Positions 51,801 through 60,965 of a stretch of 64,000 nt of DNA are shown piece by piece. Under the pieces are notes generated by a model. The model saw only the letters and a program-made list of their open reading frames with translations. It was not told the origin of the DNA and searched no databases. The translations under genes and the position numbers were made by a program. Source of the DNA: Acidimicrobiaceae bacterium (GTDB lineage: Bacteria; Actinomycetota; Acidimicrobiia; Acidimicrobiales; UBA8592); the NCBI GenBank assembly GCA_024641655.1, contig JAHECR010000006.1, positions 1 through 64,000 of the forward strand, read 5' to 3'. Positions within the stretch are counted from its first letter, which is position 1. Each line of letters starts with the position of its first letter.

Positions 51801-53069
51801 TCAGGTCTCGCCCTTGCGGTACACCTGGCCATCGGCGGCAGGCATCCGGAGCCGCTGCCGGGCGAACACCAACACGAGCAGCACGACAACGTAGGGCATG
51901 GCGTTGGGCAGCCAGTCAGGGGCGGTGTCCGAGAGCACGTACCAGAGCACCATCGCCGCGAACAGTCCGACGGCCAGGCTCGTGTCGATCCTGGCGCGGC
52001 GCCGCCAGGCCCAGATCGCGACCGCCCCGAGAGCGACGGCAACGACCAGCAGCAACGCGTGGGTCGACGATCCGTCGAGGTCCCGCAAGGCGATGCCGAA
52101 CGGGTACCCGAACAACAGCGCGGCAACGAGGATGCCACCGGGTCTCCAGTTGCCGAAGATCAGTGCTGCGAGCCCTATGTAGCCCCGGCCCTGGGTCTGT
52201 CCCTCCTGGTAGAAATCCGCCAGCTCGAGGGAGATGAACGCCCCGGCCATGCCGGCGAAGCCGCCGGAGATCATGACGCCGACGTACTTCTGCCGGATGA
52301 TGTCCACGCCGAGGGATTCACCGGCCATCGGGTGTTCGCCGGCGATACGCAGGCGCAACCCGAATCGGGTCCGCCACACGATCCATGCGGTGAGCGGAAC
52401 CAACGCCAGCGCGAGCAGGGCCATCAACGAAAGGCCGCTCATGAATCCCCGCGCGAAGCCGGCGACATCGGAGACGAAGAACAGGTCCCAGTCGCGCATC
52501 GACCCCAACACGTCGGGCGTCGATGCCCCGAAGAGGTCTCCCCCCGCGAGGACCGGCATCGTGAAGGTGCCGACGCCGGGGACGCTCGGCGACTGGGTCC
52601 GGTTGCCGAAGACCTCGCTGGAAAGGAACGTTGTGGTCCCGGGAGCGATGATGTTGATGGCTACGCCCGAGATGATGTGGTCGACGCCGAACGACACCGT
52701 GGCGACAGCGTGGAGGAGGCCCCCGAGCGAGCCGCCGGCGATGCCCACGAGCACGCCCGCCCACGGGCCCCATTCGAGCGCGCCCCAGGCGCCGAACCAG
52801 GTGCCGAGGATCATCATCCCCTCGAGCCCGATGTTCACGACGCCGGCGCGCTCGGAGTACAGGCCACCCAGACCGGCCAACAGGATCGGAATGCTCCAGC
52901 GCAGCATGGCGCGAGACGCATTGTCGGCGGTCAACCGGGAGACGTCACCGCCTTCGACCGACTCTACGAGCGCGAGGACGAACACGCCGATGGCGGCATA
53001 GAGGGCGTAGCGCGCCCAGGCCGGCAGGGATTGCATCTTCGCTTGGATTGCGAAGGTAGGGGCGCTCAT
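51801..53069 (-). CDS. ABC transporter permease, BMP/nucleoside-type (second permease)
   Basis: The 422-residue membrane protein is a BPD_transp_2 permease: SERAGVVNIGLEGMMILGTW, MAGESLGVDIIRQKYVGVMI and GFAGMAGAFISLELADFYQE, with about ten hydrophobic segments and an unusually long C-terminal hydrophobic tail ending in a basic stretch. Together with the permease at 53066 it forms the channel of a nucleoside or simple-sugar importer. ATG 53069 overlaps the stop of that permease (ATGA). Confidence 0.92.
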   Translation of the reverse strand: MSAPTFAIQAKMQSLPAWARYALYAAIGVFVLALVESVEGGDVSRLTADNASRAMLRWSIPILLAGLGGLYSERAGVVNIGLEGMMILGTWFGAWGALEWGPWAGVLVGIAGGSLGGLLHAVATVSFGVDHIISGVAINIIAPGTTTFLSSEVFGNRTQSPSVPGVGTFTMPVLAGGDLFGASTPDVLGSMRDWDLFFVSDVAGFARGFMSGLSLMALLALALVPLTAWIVWRTRFGLRLRIAGEHPMAGESLGVDIIRQKYVGVMISGGFAGMAGAFISLELADFYQEGQTQGRGYIGLAALIFGNWRPGGILVAALLFGYPFGIALRDLDGSSTHALLLVVAVALGAVAIWAWRRRARIDTSLAVGLFAAMVLWYVLSDTAPDWLPNAMPYVVVLLVLVFARQRLRMPAADGQVYRKGET

Positions 53070-54178
53070 TCGTCGCCTCCCGCGATGGCCAAGGAGGCCA
53101 ATCGGACCTCTTCGCGTTCGCGTATGCGGCGCACGTACTCGTAGGACACGACCGCGGTGAGCAGGATCACGCCCTGCATGATCACCACGATCTCCGGGGC
53201 TGCAGAGCCCGTCACCTGCAGGATGCTCGACGAGCTGTCCATGAACGCGAACAGCATGGCTGCGAACGCCATGCCGGCGGCGTTGTTGCGACCGAGGAGG
53301 GCGACCGCAATGCCCGCGAAGCCGAGACCCGGCGGGAAGTTCTGGTCGTAGCGGTGGCTGCGGCTGAGGATCTCGACCATGCCGACGAGTCCGGCGACTG
53401 CTCCGCCGGCGGTCATCGCCAGCATCACCATGCGCTTGGGTGGAACCCCTCCGGCCCGGGCGGCGAGCGGGTTGATCCCGCTGGCGCGCAGGTCGTAGCC
53501 CAGACGCGACCGGTTGAGGAACAGGTGGTAGGCGACGCCGACGAGGATCGCGAGCACCAGGACGCCGCTGAGGCGGCGTCCCTGGCGGATCTCGCGGGTG
53601 AAGAGCTCGACGAACCCGTTGAGGTCGGGCATCTGTCCGGACTCCTCGATGAGCTTGGTGCCCGAGTTGGTCTGGAGTGCGCCGTCGCGCCACTCGACGA
53701 TGAGCCAGGCGATGATGCCGCCGGTCGCGATGAAGTTCAGCATGATCGTGCTGATCACCTCGTTGACCCCTCGCGTGACCTTGAGCAGGCCCGCCAGCCC
53801 CGACCAGGCCGCGCCCACTGCCATCGCCACGACGACGATGAACAGGAGGTGCAGGACGCCCGGCAGCACGATGGCCCCACCGGCCGCGGCGGCGAAGAAG
53901 GCCGCCAGCTGGTACTGGCCCTCGACACCGATGTTGAACAGGTTCATGCGGAACCCGATCGCGGCAGCGACGCCCGACAGATACAGCGGCGTTGCCCGAT
54001 TGAGCATCTCGACGATGATCTCCAGGCGGGTTCCGTACCGGATCATGTCGCCGTAGGCCGTCACCGGGTTGCTGCCCGCGATCAGCAGCACCCCCGACGA
54101 CAGGAGGACCGCAAAGACGACTGCGGTGACCGGTGCGGCAACCGTGAGAAGGATTGGGCGTAGGCGATCGTTGGTCAC
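53066..54178 (-). CDS. ABC transporter permease, BMP/nucleoside-type (first permease)
   Basis: The 370-residue protein has the matching permease signature (GFRMNLFNIGVEGQYQLAAF, then SRLGYDLRASGINPLAARAG and FPPGLGFAGIAVALLGRNNA) and about nine membrane segments. I chose GTG 54178 because GGAG lies about 7 bases upstream; the frame extends to 54658 over the ATPase gene and is not real there. It follows the ATPase gene by 11 bases and overlaps the second permease. Confidence 0.92.
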   Translation of the reverse strand: MTNDRLRPILLTVAAPVTAVVFAVLLSSGVLLIAGSNPVTAYGDMIRYGTRLEIIVEMLNRATPLYLSGVAAAIGFRMNLFNIGVEGQYQLAAFFAAAAGGAIVLPGVLHLLFIVVVAMAVGAAWSGLAGLLKVTRGVNEVISTIMLNFIATGGIIAWLIVEWRDGALQTNSGTKLIEESGQMPDLNGFVELFTREIRQGRRLSGVLVLAILVGVAYHLFLNRSRLGYDLRASGINPLAARAGGVPPKRMVMLAMTAGGAVAGLVGMVEILSRSHRYDQNFPPGLGFAGIAVALLGRNNAAGMAFAAMLFAFMDSSSSILQVTGSAAPEIVVIMQGVILLTAVVSYEYVRRIREREEVRLASLAIAGGDE

Positions 54179-54189
54179 GACTTCTCCGA

Positions 54190-55716
54190 TCAGCGTTGGC
54201 CCTGGGCCAGCGCGGCGCCGGTCATGTAGGACCCGAGGTCTCGTGGGGTGACCGTCGCCGGGTCGAGCCGAGCCACGAGACGACCGCGCAGCATCACGAC
54301 GATCACATCGGACAGCCCGATCAGCTCGTCGAGATCGGCCGACACCAGCAGCGTGGCGAGGCCCGCGGCCCGGGCGTCGCGGATCGACTGCCACACGGCG
54401 GCCTGGGCACCGACATCGATGCCTCGGGTCGGATGGGCGGCGACCAGGACCTTCGGTTGGGCCTCCATCTCGCGACCAACGATGAGCTTCTGCTGGTTGC
54501 CGCCTGACAGCGCGTGCGCCGAGACGTCCGCACTCGGGCTCTTGACGTCGAAGTCGCGGCGAATCTCGTCGGTTCGGGCGTGGGCGCCCGCGCGGTCGAT
54601 CCACATCCCTCTGGAATAGGGACGACGGGTCTGATGCCCGAGCGCCGCGTTCTCCCACAACGGTGCGCTGAGCAGGAGGCCCTCCTCGTGGCGATCCTGG
54701 GGCACGTAGCCCACGCCGGCCTCCCGACGGTTGCGCACGGACCAGCGGGTGATGTCGGCGTCGGCGAGGCTGATGGTGCCTGCGGCCGGCTCGGCGGTTC
54801 CGATGATGGCGTCGATCAGCTCGGCCTGGCCGTTGCCTTCGACGCCGGCGATGCCGACGATCTCGCCACGATGCACCACGATGCTGACGTCGTCGACCAC
54901 CGGGCGGGCATCGTCGAGCACGGTGAGGTGCTCGATCGACAGCGCTACGACGTCGGTGACGGTGGACTCGGTGGTATCGGGCGAGGGCAGCTCGCTTCCG
55001 ACCATCAGCTCGGCAAGGTCGCCGGCGGTCACCGTCGAGGGATCGTCGACGCGTGCGACGGTGCGGCCCTGGCGCAAGACGGTGATCGCGTCGGCGATCT
55101 CCAGCACCTCGAGCAGCTTGTGGTTGATGACGATGATGGTCGTGCCCTGGGACTTGAGCTCACGCAGGTTGCGGTGGAGCTCCTCGACCTCCTGGGGCAC
55201 GAGCACCGCGGTGGGTTCGTCGAGGATGAGGATGTTGGCGCCGCGGTAGAGCACCTTGATGATCTCGACACGTTGGCGCTCACCGACCTCGAGCGATTCG
55301 ACGAGGTCGTCCGCGTCGACGGTCAGCCCGTAGGCCGCGGCGACTTCTGCCAGGTGCGCTCGCGCCGCGCCGAAGTCGATGCGACCCAGCGATTTGGTGG
55401 GTTCGGAGCCCAAGATGACGTTCTCGAGCACCGAGAGGTTCTCGGCGAGCATGAAGTGCTGGTGCACCATGCCGATGCCTGCCTCGATGGCGTCGCTGGG
55501 GGAGCGGAAGTGCACGACCTCCCCACGCACCTTCATCACGCCTTCGTCGGCGTTCTGCATGCCGTAGAGGATCTTCATCAAGGTCGACTTGCCGGCGCCG
55601 TTCTCGCCGACGATGGCGTGGATCTCCCCGGCGTCGACTCGCAGGTTGACGCCGTCGTTGGCGAGAACCCCTGGGAACCGCTTCGTGATGTCGATGAGCT
55701 CGATGGCCGGCGCCAC
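54190..55716 (-). CDS. ABC transporter ATPase, two-domain sugar/nucleoside type
   Basis: The 508-residue protein has two nucleotide-binding domains. The first has Walker A GENGAGKSTLMK, a signature region LEVGERQRVEIIKVLYR and Walker B ANILILDEPTAV. The second has a degenerate Walker A (GVEGNGQAE) and the signature ALSGGNQQKLIVGRE, as usual for the MglA/NupO group. GTG 55716 is chosen because GGAGGAA lies 4 bases upstream; a TTG six codons earlier is less likely. It lies downstream of the binding-protein gene, separated by a strong hairpin. Confidence 0.94.
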   Translation of the reverse strand: MAPAIELIDITKRFPGVLANDGVNLRVDAGEIHAIVGENGAGKSTLMKILYGMQNADEGVMKVRGEVVHFRSPSDAIEAGIGMVHQHFMLAENLSVLENVILGSEPTKSLGRIDFGAARAHLAEVAAAYGLTVDADDLVESLEVGERQRVEIIKVLYRGANILILDEPTAVLVPQEVEELHRNLRELKSQGTTIIVINHKLLEVLEIADAITVLRQGRTVARVDDPSTVTAGDLAELMVGSELPSPDTTESTVTDVVALSIEHLTVLDDARPVVDDVSIVVHRGEIVGIAGVEGNGQAELIDAIIGTAEPAAGTISLADADITRWSVRNRREAGVGYVPQDRHEEGLLLSAPLWENAALGHQTRRPYSRGMWIDRAGAHARTDEIRRDFDVKSPSADVSAHALSGGNQQKLIVGREMEAQPKVLVAAHPTRGIDVGAQAAVWQSIRDARAAGLATLLVSADLDELIGLSDVIVVMLRGRLVARLDPATVTPRDLGSYMTGAALAQGQR

Positions 55717-55735
55717 GCTTCCTCCAAAACGCAAA

Positions 55736-55767
55736 GAGCGGGAACGGACCCTAGCCCGTTCCCGCTC
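55736..55767 (-). terminator. Intra-operon terminator/attenuator between binding-protein and ATPase genes
   Basis: A perfect 12-bp stem (GAGCGGGAACGG at 55736-55747 and CCGTTCCCGCTC at 55756-55767) with an 8-base loop is followed, in the direction of transcription, by TTTGCGTTTT. It lies 57 bases after the binding-protein stop and 20 bases before the ATPase start, so partial termination would give more binding protein than transporter. Confidence 0.8.
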
Positions 55768-55823
55768 CTTGCATGAAATGAGGGCGGGCCGACGATGGTG
55801 TCAGCCCGAGACCCGATCAGACA

Positions 55824-56894
55824 TCACCCCGGGGTGGTGGGAACCACGACCTCGCCGGAGATGATCGCGGCCTTGGCGGCCTCGAGCTGATCGACGATGT
55901 CGTCGACGAAGCCGCCTGAGGTCGAGTAGCCGACACCGTCAGCAGCGAGGTCGTACCGCACCTCGCCAGGCGTGAAGTTCCCGTCGACGACGGACTTGAT
56001 CAGGTTGTACACGGCGACGTCGACGCGCTTGATCATCGAGGTCAGCACGTACTCCTTCACGGCGGAATCGACGGTGTTGTACTGGTCGGAGTCGACACCG
56101 ATGCCCCACACCTTGGTGCCGGTCGCCGTGGTGGTGTCGGCGGCGGCCTGGAACATGCCGGAGCCCGACAGACCGGCAGCGGCGTAGACGATGTCGGCGC
56201 CTTCGCCGTACATGGCGCTCGCGATCTCCTTGGCACGGTCGGGGGACTCGTAGCCGGTGAAGTCGGGGAACTCGCTGATGTACGCAACGACGACGGTGAT
56301 GGACGGGTCGACCGAGTGCACGCCGGCGGTGAAGCCGGCTTCGAACTTCTCGATCAGGCCCGCACCGCTCTGGCCGCCGATGAAGCCGACCTTCTTCGTG
56401 GTGGTCTTCAGCGCGGCGGCGACGCCGACGAGATAGGAACCCTGCTCTTCGGAGAACACGAGGCCTGCGACGTTGGGGGCGACGGGTTCGCCCGTGACGT
56501 AGTCGAGCATGGAGTCGTCGATGATGCCGAAGGTCACGTCGGGGTTCTCCGGCGCGACGGCGATCGCTCCGTCACGGAAGGAGTAGCCGATGCCGAGCAC
56601 GACGTCGGACGATTCGGCCTGGAGCTGGAGATCCGATGCTCGTGACGAGGCGTCGACGGGGGTCACCTCGGTGGCGGTGATGCCGAAGTCGGTCTTGGCC
56701 TTGTCGACGCCGGCGTAGGCGGCATCGTTGAACGACTGGTCGCCGCGACCGAGCAGGTCGTAGGTCACGCCCACGGTGAGATCGCTTCCGGCGCCGTCGT
56801 CGGCGCTCGTGGTGTCATCGTCGCCGCACGCGGCGGCGATCAGGCTGAAGATCGCCACCAACGCGAGCAGCAGCGTCCACTTCTTCGTACGCAT
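55824..56894 (-). CDS. BMP family substrate-binding lipoprotein of an ABC importer
   Basis: The 356-residue protein has a lipoprotein signal (LLLALVAIFSLIAAACGDDD, Cys at about residue 23) and the BMP/PnrA periplasmic-binding fold: GVTYDLLGRGDQSFNDAAYA, VVLGIGYSFRDGAIAVAPEN, KKVGFIGGQSGAGLIEKFEA and GVDSDQYNTV. Family members bind purine nucleosides or simple sugars outside the membrane. ATG 56894 has GGAGGGAA upstream. The nucleoside-salvage genes elsewhere in the window would suit a nucleoside ligand, but that is inference. Confidence 0.93.
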   Translation of the reverse strand: MRTKKWTLLLALVAIFSLIAAACGDDDTTSADDGAGSDLTVGVTYDLLGRGDQSFNDAAYAGVDKAKTDFGITATEVTPVDASSRASDLQLQAESSDVVLGIGYSFRDGAIAVAPENPDVTFGIIDDSMLDYVTGEPVAPNVAGLVFSEEQGSYLVGVAAALKTTTKKVGFIGGQSGAGLIEKFEAGFTAGVHSVDPSITVVVAYISEFPDFTGYESPDRAKEIASAMYGEGADIVYAAAGLSGSGMFQAAADTTTATGTKVWGIGVDSDQYNTVDSAVKEYVLTSMIKRVDVAVYNLIKSVVDGNFTPGEVRYDLAADGVGYSTSGGFVDDIVDQLEAAKAAIISGEVVVPTTPG

Positions 56895-57145
56895 ATCCGT
56901 TCCCTCCACAGGTCGGGCTCTAGACCGGAGCGCTCCGGTCGATTCGCTCACGTTATCCGGCCCGCGTCGCAGCGACGCCGCTGCGGGCGGGTGGCTCTCC
57001 GTCGCCGCCACCGCGCCCGGTGGGGCGCCGCCTCTGACCGGCCCTTCTGCCTCCTCCGTCGCGGGTAGGGTTCGGGTGTGAAATCGAGCACCTGGCTCCG
57101 CCCAAGCGGTCTCGGAGGACAACGGCGCTCGGGTCCACGGTCGTC

Positions 57146-58252
57146 GTGATCCCCGAGCAGGCGGTCCCCGCGGACGTCGTCCCCGTCGTGCCGACGCGGA
57201 CGCGCGATGTGGACGCCATCGTCGCGGTGGCACCGGTCGATCCCGACGAGGTGCTGCACGCCGTCGCCAGTCATGCCGACAGTATCTTCACGTGGGACTA
57301 CACCAAGGCAGCCCGGCCCCGTCTCGACGTGCTCTACGAGAAGGCCAAGCGGGCCCAGTGGAACGCGCAGGATCTGGACTGGTCGATCGAGGTCGACCCG
57401 CTGCATGCGGGCGGGTTCCTCCCTCTCGACCGCGCGGCAACCCATGGGAGTCGACGCCGTTCGCCCACCGAGCACTGGGGTGCCCGGGAGTGGGACGAAT
57501 TCACGCTGCACTCGTTCGCGTGGCGCATCTCCCAGTTCGTGCACGGCGAGCAGGGCGCGCTGCTGTGTACGGCAAAGATCGTCCAGACGGTGCCGTGGAT
57601 CGATGCCAAGTATTACGCCGCGACGCAGGTCGTCGACGAAGCCCGCCACGTCGAAGTGTTCACCCGGTACCTCGACGACAAGATCGGCATCCGGTATCCG
57701 ATCAACCCCCACCTTCGGATCCTGCTCGACGACATCATGGCCGACGACCGGTGGGACATGACCTACCTCGGGATGCAGATCATGGTCGAAGGACTCGCGC
57801 TCGCGGCCTTCGGACTGATGCGTCAGCTCACCCCGGACCCATTGTTGGCCGACCTGTTGCGCCTGGTGATGAGCGACGAGGCCCGCCACGTTGCCTTCGG
57901 CGTGCTCAGCCTGCAGGAGGTCTACGACGCCATGACGGCCGCCGAGATCCGCGAGCGTCAGGAGTTCGCGTTCGAGGCGGCGATCTCGATGCGTGACCGG
58001 TTCCTCCAGCAGGAGGTGTGGGAGCACATGGGCGTCGACCTACGGACGGCGGTCGAGCACGTCATCGATGCCGCTCCCGAGGAGGACCTCCTCTTCCAGC
58101 GGCTCCTGTTCTCGAAGATCGTCCCGAACTGTCGCAAGCTCGGCCTGCTCGACGCGGGCGACGGCTGGCTGCGCGATCGATTCAACGACATCGGGGTGAT
58201 CGAATTCGCCGATCTCGACGACACCGCCACCGAGTACACCGCCACGCCGTGA
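57146..58252 (+). CDS. Ferritin-like di-iron protein
   Basis: The 368-residue helical protein shows two metal-type motifs, AATQVVDEARHVEVFTRYLD and RLVMSDEARHVAFGVLSLQE (D-E-x-R-H), with partner glutamates in VHGEQGALL and IMVEGLALAAFG. This is the E-x2-H pattern of ferritin-like di-iron carboxylate proteins such as R2-like oxidases and AurF-type oxygenases. GTG 57146 begins the open frame, but the first 40 residues look weak and the true start may be further in (similarity begins near SIFTWDYTKAARPRL). No partner reductase is adjacent. The substrate is unknown. Confidence 0.8.
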   Translation: MIPEQAVPADVVPVVPTRTRDVDAIVAVAPVDPDEVLHAVASHADSIFTWDYTKAARPRLDVLYEKAKRAQWNAQDLDWSIEVDPLHAGGFLPLDRAATHGSRRRSPTEHWGAREWDEFTLHSFAWRISQFVHGEQGALLCTAKIVQTVPWIDAKYYAATQVVDEARHVEVFTRYLDDKIGIRYPINPHLRILLDDIMADDRWDMTYLGMQIMVEGLALAAFGLMRQLTPDPLLADLLRLVMSDEARHVAFGVLSLQEVYDAMTAAEIRERQEFAFEAAISMRDRFLQQEVWEHMGVDLRTAVEHVIDAAPEEDLLFQRLLFSKIVPNCRKLGLLDAGDGWLRDRFNDIGVIEFADLDDTATEYTATP

Positions 58253-58288
58253 CCCGGGCGCCCGGCCGCTGCGCCCGGCGCGTCGGGG

Positions 58289-58894
58289 TCAGAGATCTTC
58301 GGCGATGTCGTCGGGGATGAAGGACAGGGGCACGTCGTTGAGCTTCACGAGCGACGCCGCGATCCACCCGCCGAGCTGCGCGAAGTGGGTGTCGAGCCTG
58401 CTGCCGTCCTCGAGGGTCGCCTCGTCGAGCTCGCACGTGCCCGCGTACGCGATCTCGAACGCGCAGGCGACGTCGGCGAGATCGACGTCGTAGGAGCGCT
58501 CGACGGTGGGGCCGGCTCGGTAGAGCTCCGCGCCCGCAACTTCAGGGCCCGTCGCCGGGGCTGCCGCCAGGAGGGCGGCGATGTCGGGTTCCTCGGCGAG
58601 GCGTTGGATGCGCAGGGTCACCTCGATGTCGATGTGCGGTGGCTCCGAGAACCCGTCGCCGATGTACCAGTCGCGAAAAGCCGACTGGGACCACGTGGTC
58701 CACAGCATCGAGATGTCGGCGCGGACCTTGGGTGGGGCGGACTCGCCCAGCAACCCGTAGCTCGTCTCCCACGACAGATCACCGAGCAGGATGTCGACGT
58801 GGAGGTGATCCTCAACCGCGAGTCGTTCGAGCAGCGACTGCTCCAACGACTGCGACAATGCGTCGATGGCATCGGTGAACACGTGGTCGAGCAC
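58289..58894 (-). CDS. Hypothetical protein
   Basis: I do not recognise this 201-residue acidic protein. It starts with amphipathic helices (MLDHVFTDAIDALSQSLEQS), continues with a W-rich stretch (DISMLWTTWSQSAFRDWYIG) and a beta-type section (HIDIEVTLRIQRLAEEPDIA), and has no signal peptide or membrane segment. Codon use looks like that of neighbouring genes. It is convergent with the ferritin-like gene. Confidence 0.7.
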   Translation of the reverse strand: MLDHVFTDAIDALSQSLEQSLLERLAVEDHLHVDILLGDLSWETSYGLLGESAPPKVRADISMLWTTWSQSAFRDWYIGDGFSEPPHIDIEVTLRIQRLAEEPDIAALLAAAPATGPEVAGAELYRAGPTVERSYDVDLADVACAFEIAYAGTCELDEATLEDGSRLDTHFAQLGGWIAASLVKLNDVPLSFIPDDIAEDL

Positions 58895-59007
58895 GAGTCG
58901 AAGCGTACGAGGCGACTCGGCTGTCGCGGCAATCGCCTCCCCGGGTGGCGATCACTCCGGCTCGCACCGCGGCGACCGGTGGCACACCGCGCCGGCTGGG
59001 TCGGTGC

Positions 59008-59097
59008 TCAGGAGTTGCGGCCCGCGTTCGGCTTCTGGCCGTGGTTGGCCTTCTTGCGTCGGGCGTTCGCCTTCTTCTTCTGTGTGCGCTTGGACAT
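59008..59097 (-). CDS. 50S ribosomal protein bL37 (29 residues)
   Basis: An ATG at 59097, with GGAGG 4 bases upstream, opens a 29-codon gene ending TGA at 59008. The product is almost entirely basic: MSKRTQKKKANARRKKANHG followed by Q-K-P-N-A-G-R-N-S. The K-A-N-H-G-x-x-P-N-A end matches the actinobacterial ribosomal protein bL37, first seen in mycobacterial ribosome structures, as I remember it. It is too short for common gene callers. It lies in the divergent gap upstream of ychF. Confidence 0.8.
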   Translation of the reverse strand: MSKRTQKKKANARRKKANHGQKPNAGRNS

Positions 59098-59212
59098 GAT
59101 GCCTCCGTGAACAGACCGGCAAGCCTAGCGGGCGCTGCGTCGTGCCCCTACTCCGGGGCGCGGTCACGGACACGGCGGTCGGGCGAGCTCGGAGCGGTAC
59201 CCTTCGCACGCT

Positions 59213-60289
59213 ATGGAGAAATTCGGATTCGTCGGGCTCCCCAACGCGGGGAAGTCATCGCTCTACAACGCCCTCACCGGCGGGTCCGCTCTCGCGGCGC
59301 CGTACGCGTTCGCCACCACCGACCCCAACGTCGGGGTGGCACGAGTGCCCGACCATCGCCTCGACCAGCTCGCCGCGATGAGCAAGTCGCGCAACGTCGT
59401 GCACGCCAGCGTGCAGTTCACCGACATCGGCGGTCTCGTCGAAGGAGCCAGCCACGGCGAAGGCCTCGGCAACCGCTTCCTCGCGAACATCCGTGAAGTC
59501 GACGCGATCGTGTACGTGCTGCGCGCCTTCGAGGACGACGATGTCCCTGGATCCCCCGATCCGGTCGACCAGCTCCGGGTGCTCGAGATCGAGCTGACGC
59601 TCGCCGACCTCGACGCTGTCGAGAAGCAGGCGTCGAAGCGGATCAAGGCGGCGCGCGTCGACAAATCCCTCGCCGCGGAGGCGGCCTCCCTGGAGAACGC
59701 CATGGCGGTGCTCGCCGAGGGCACGCCGCTGTATCGCAGCACACTGTCCGAGGCCGATCGAGCGTTGCTGCGGCCGTACTTCCTGCTCACCAACAAGCCG
59801 GTGATGGCGATCGTCAACATCGGCGAGGACCAGCTCGACGGCGTCGACGACGTGATCGCTCCGGTGCAGGCCGAGGTGGGTGAGGGCGCCGACGTGGTCG
59901 GCGTGTGCATCCAGCTCGAAGCCGAGGCCGCGCAGCTGCCAGCGGACGAACGCGAGGAGATGCTCGAGGGTCTCGGTCTGGGCGAAGGCGCGTTGCCGCG
60001 CTTCATCCGCACCGCCTACCACATCCTCGGTCTGCGCACCTTCTTGACCACTGGTGAGAAGGAGAGCCGGGCGTGGACCTTCCGCGAAGGCTCGACCGCG
60101 CCCGAGGCCGCCGGGCGGATCCACACCGACTTCCAGCGCGGCTTCATCCGTGCCGAGACGATCCAGTGGGACGTCCTGCTCGCCGCCGGGAGCTGGGCCG
60201 CTGCCCGCGACGCCGGCAAGATCCGCGTGGAGGGCAAGGACTACGTGGTCCAAGACGGCGACGTCATGGACTTCCGCTTCAACGTGTGA
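59213..60289 (+). CDS. ychF: Redox-regulated ATPase YchF (OLA1 family)
   Basis: YchF is a ribosome-associated P-loop protein of the Obg family that prefers ATP to GTP. The 358-residue protein has the P-loop GFVGLPNAGKSSLYNALTGG, switch region FTDIGGLVEGASHGEGLGNR, a coiled-coil insertion (LADLDAVEKQASKRIKAARV), a degenerate NxxE in place of N-K-x-D, and a C-terminal TGS-like domain (ARDAGKIRVEGKDYVVQDGD). The length is standard. ATG 59213 has no strong ribosome binding site. Confidence 0.96.
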   Translation: MEKFGFVGLPNAGKSSLYNALTGGSALAAPYAFATTDPNVGVARVPDHRLDQLAAMSKSRNVVHASVQFTDIGGLVEGASHGEGLGNRFLANIREVDAIVYVLRAFEDDDVPGSPDPVDQLRVLEIELTLADLDAVEKQASKRIKAARVDKSLAAEAASLENAMAVLAEGTPLYRSTLSEADRALLRPYFLLTNKPVMAIVNIGEDQLDGVDDVIAPVQAEVGEGADVVGVCIQLEAEAAQLPADEREEMLEGLGLGEGALPRFIRTAYHILGLRTFLTTGEKESRAWTFREGSTAPEAAGRIHTDFQRGFIRAETIQWDVLLAAGSWAAARDAGKIRVEGKDYVVQDGDVMDFRFNV

Positions 60290-60344
60290 TCATTGCTCCT
60301 TCGACTTTCGCCGAGGAAGACGTCGCACTCACCGTGGCGGCGAA

Positions 60345-60837
60345 TCAGCGGTGGAAGAAGGAGATGACCTCGTCGCCGAAGCGCTTCACATCGCCGACGC
60401 AGTCCTTGGTGGTCCACGGCACCACGAGCACTCGGTCGACGCCGATCTCCTCGTAGCGGCGCAGGCCGTCGACGGAGATGTCGCGGACGCCGAACACCGA
60501 CACGGTGCACTTCCCCTCGCGGCCGGCTTCCTCGCGGATCCGCTGGAGTGTCGCGATGTTGCCCGGCAACGTCTCGAGGGTCTGAGCCATCGGGATCCAA
60601 CCGTCGGCGAGCGTCGCGGCACGGCGGAGCGCCGCAGGGAAGTCGCCGCCGATGTGCATCGGTGGCCACGGTTTCTGGACGGGTTTCGGTTCGAACCCGA
60701 CCGGCTGGAAGTCGAAGAACTCGCCGTGGTGTTCGATGACGTCCTCGCTGAACAGCCGTTGGACGATTCGGATCGATTCGTCGACCCTGCGGCCGCGGGT
60801 CTCGAAGGGGAGTTGCAAGGTGCATGGCGATCTCCAT
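60345..60837 (-). pseudogene. Luciferase-like (LLM, F420-type) oxidoreductase with internal deletion
   Basis: From ATG 60837 (AGGAG 6 bases upstream) the frame gives M-E-I-A-M-H-L-A, an ordinary start for this family. It then jumps, in another frame, to LPFETRGRRVDESIRIVQRL, which is the second half of an LLM protein (WPPMHIGGDFPAALRRAATL, then LADGWIPMAQTLETLPG) and runs to the normal end at 60345. About 130 codons of the N-terminal half are missing and the frame is broken. A TTG at 60818 could express the C-terminal half, but that would lack part of the flavin barrel. It is next to a tandem repeat. Confidence 0.8.
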
Positions 60838-60865
60838 GGCAGCTCCTGACTTTCTCGTGGCGGCC

Positions 60866-60965
60866 GGCGAGGCCTTGGTCCGTGTCGGCCCGCGAGGCCT
60901 TGGTCCGTGTCGGCCGGCGAGGCCTTGGTCCGTGTCGGCCGGCGAGGCCTTGGTCCGTGTCGGCC
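60866..60965. repeat. Four 25-bp tandem repeats
   Basis: The unit GGCGAGGCCTTGGTCCGTGT plus CGGCC occurs at 60866, 60891, 60916 and 60941; the copies are identical except for the first base of copy 2. A degenerate fifth copy follows (60966 onwards). It lies between the LLM pseudogene start and the DUF192 gene, 28 bases upstream of the pseudogene's ATG. No spacers are present, so it is not a CRISPR array. Confidence 0.9.

Noticed and set aside
54514-55776. 420-codon open frame antisense to the ABC ATPase gene
   Set aside because: The product is Asp/His/Val-rich shadow sequence; the opposite strand has Walker A, signature and Walker B motifs.
60690-60705. tRNA T-loop-like GGTTCGAACCC
   Set aside because: It lies inside the LLM coding remnant (F-E-P-K-P) and no cloverleaf can be drawn around it.
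60866-60965. CRISPR array
   Set aside because: The 25-bp repeats are contiguous with no spacers and no cas genes are near.
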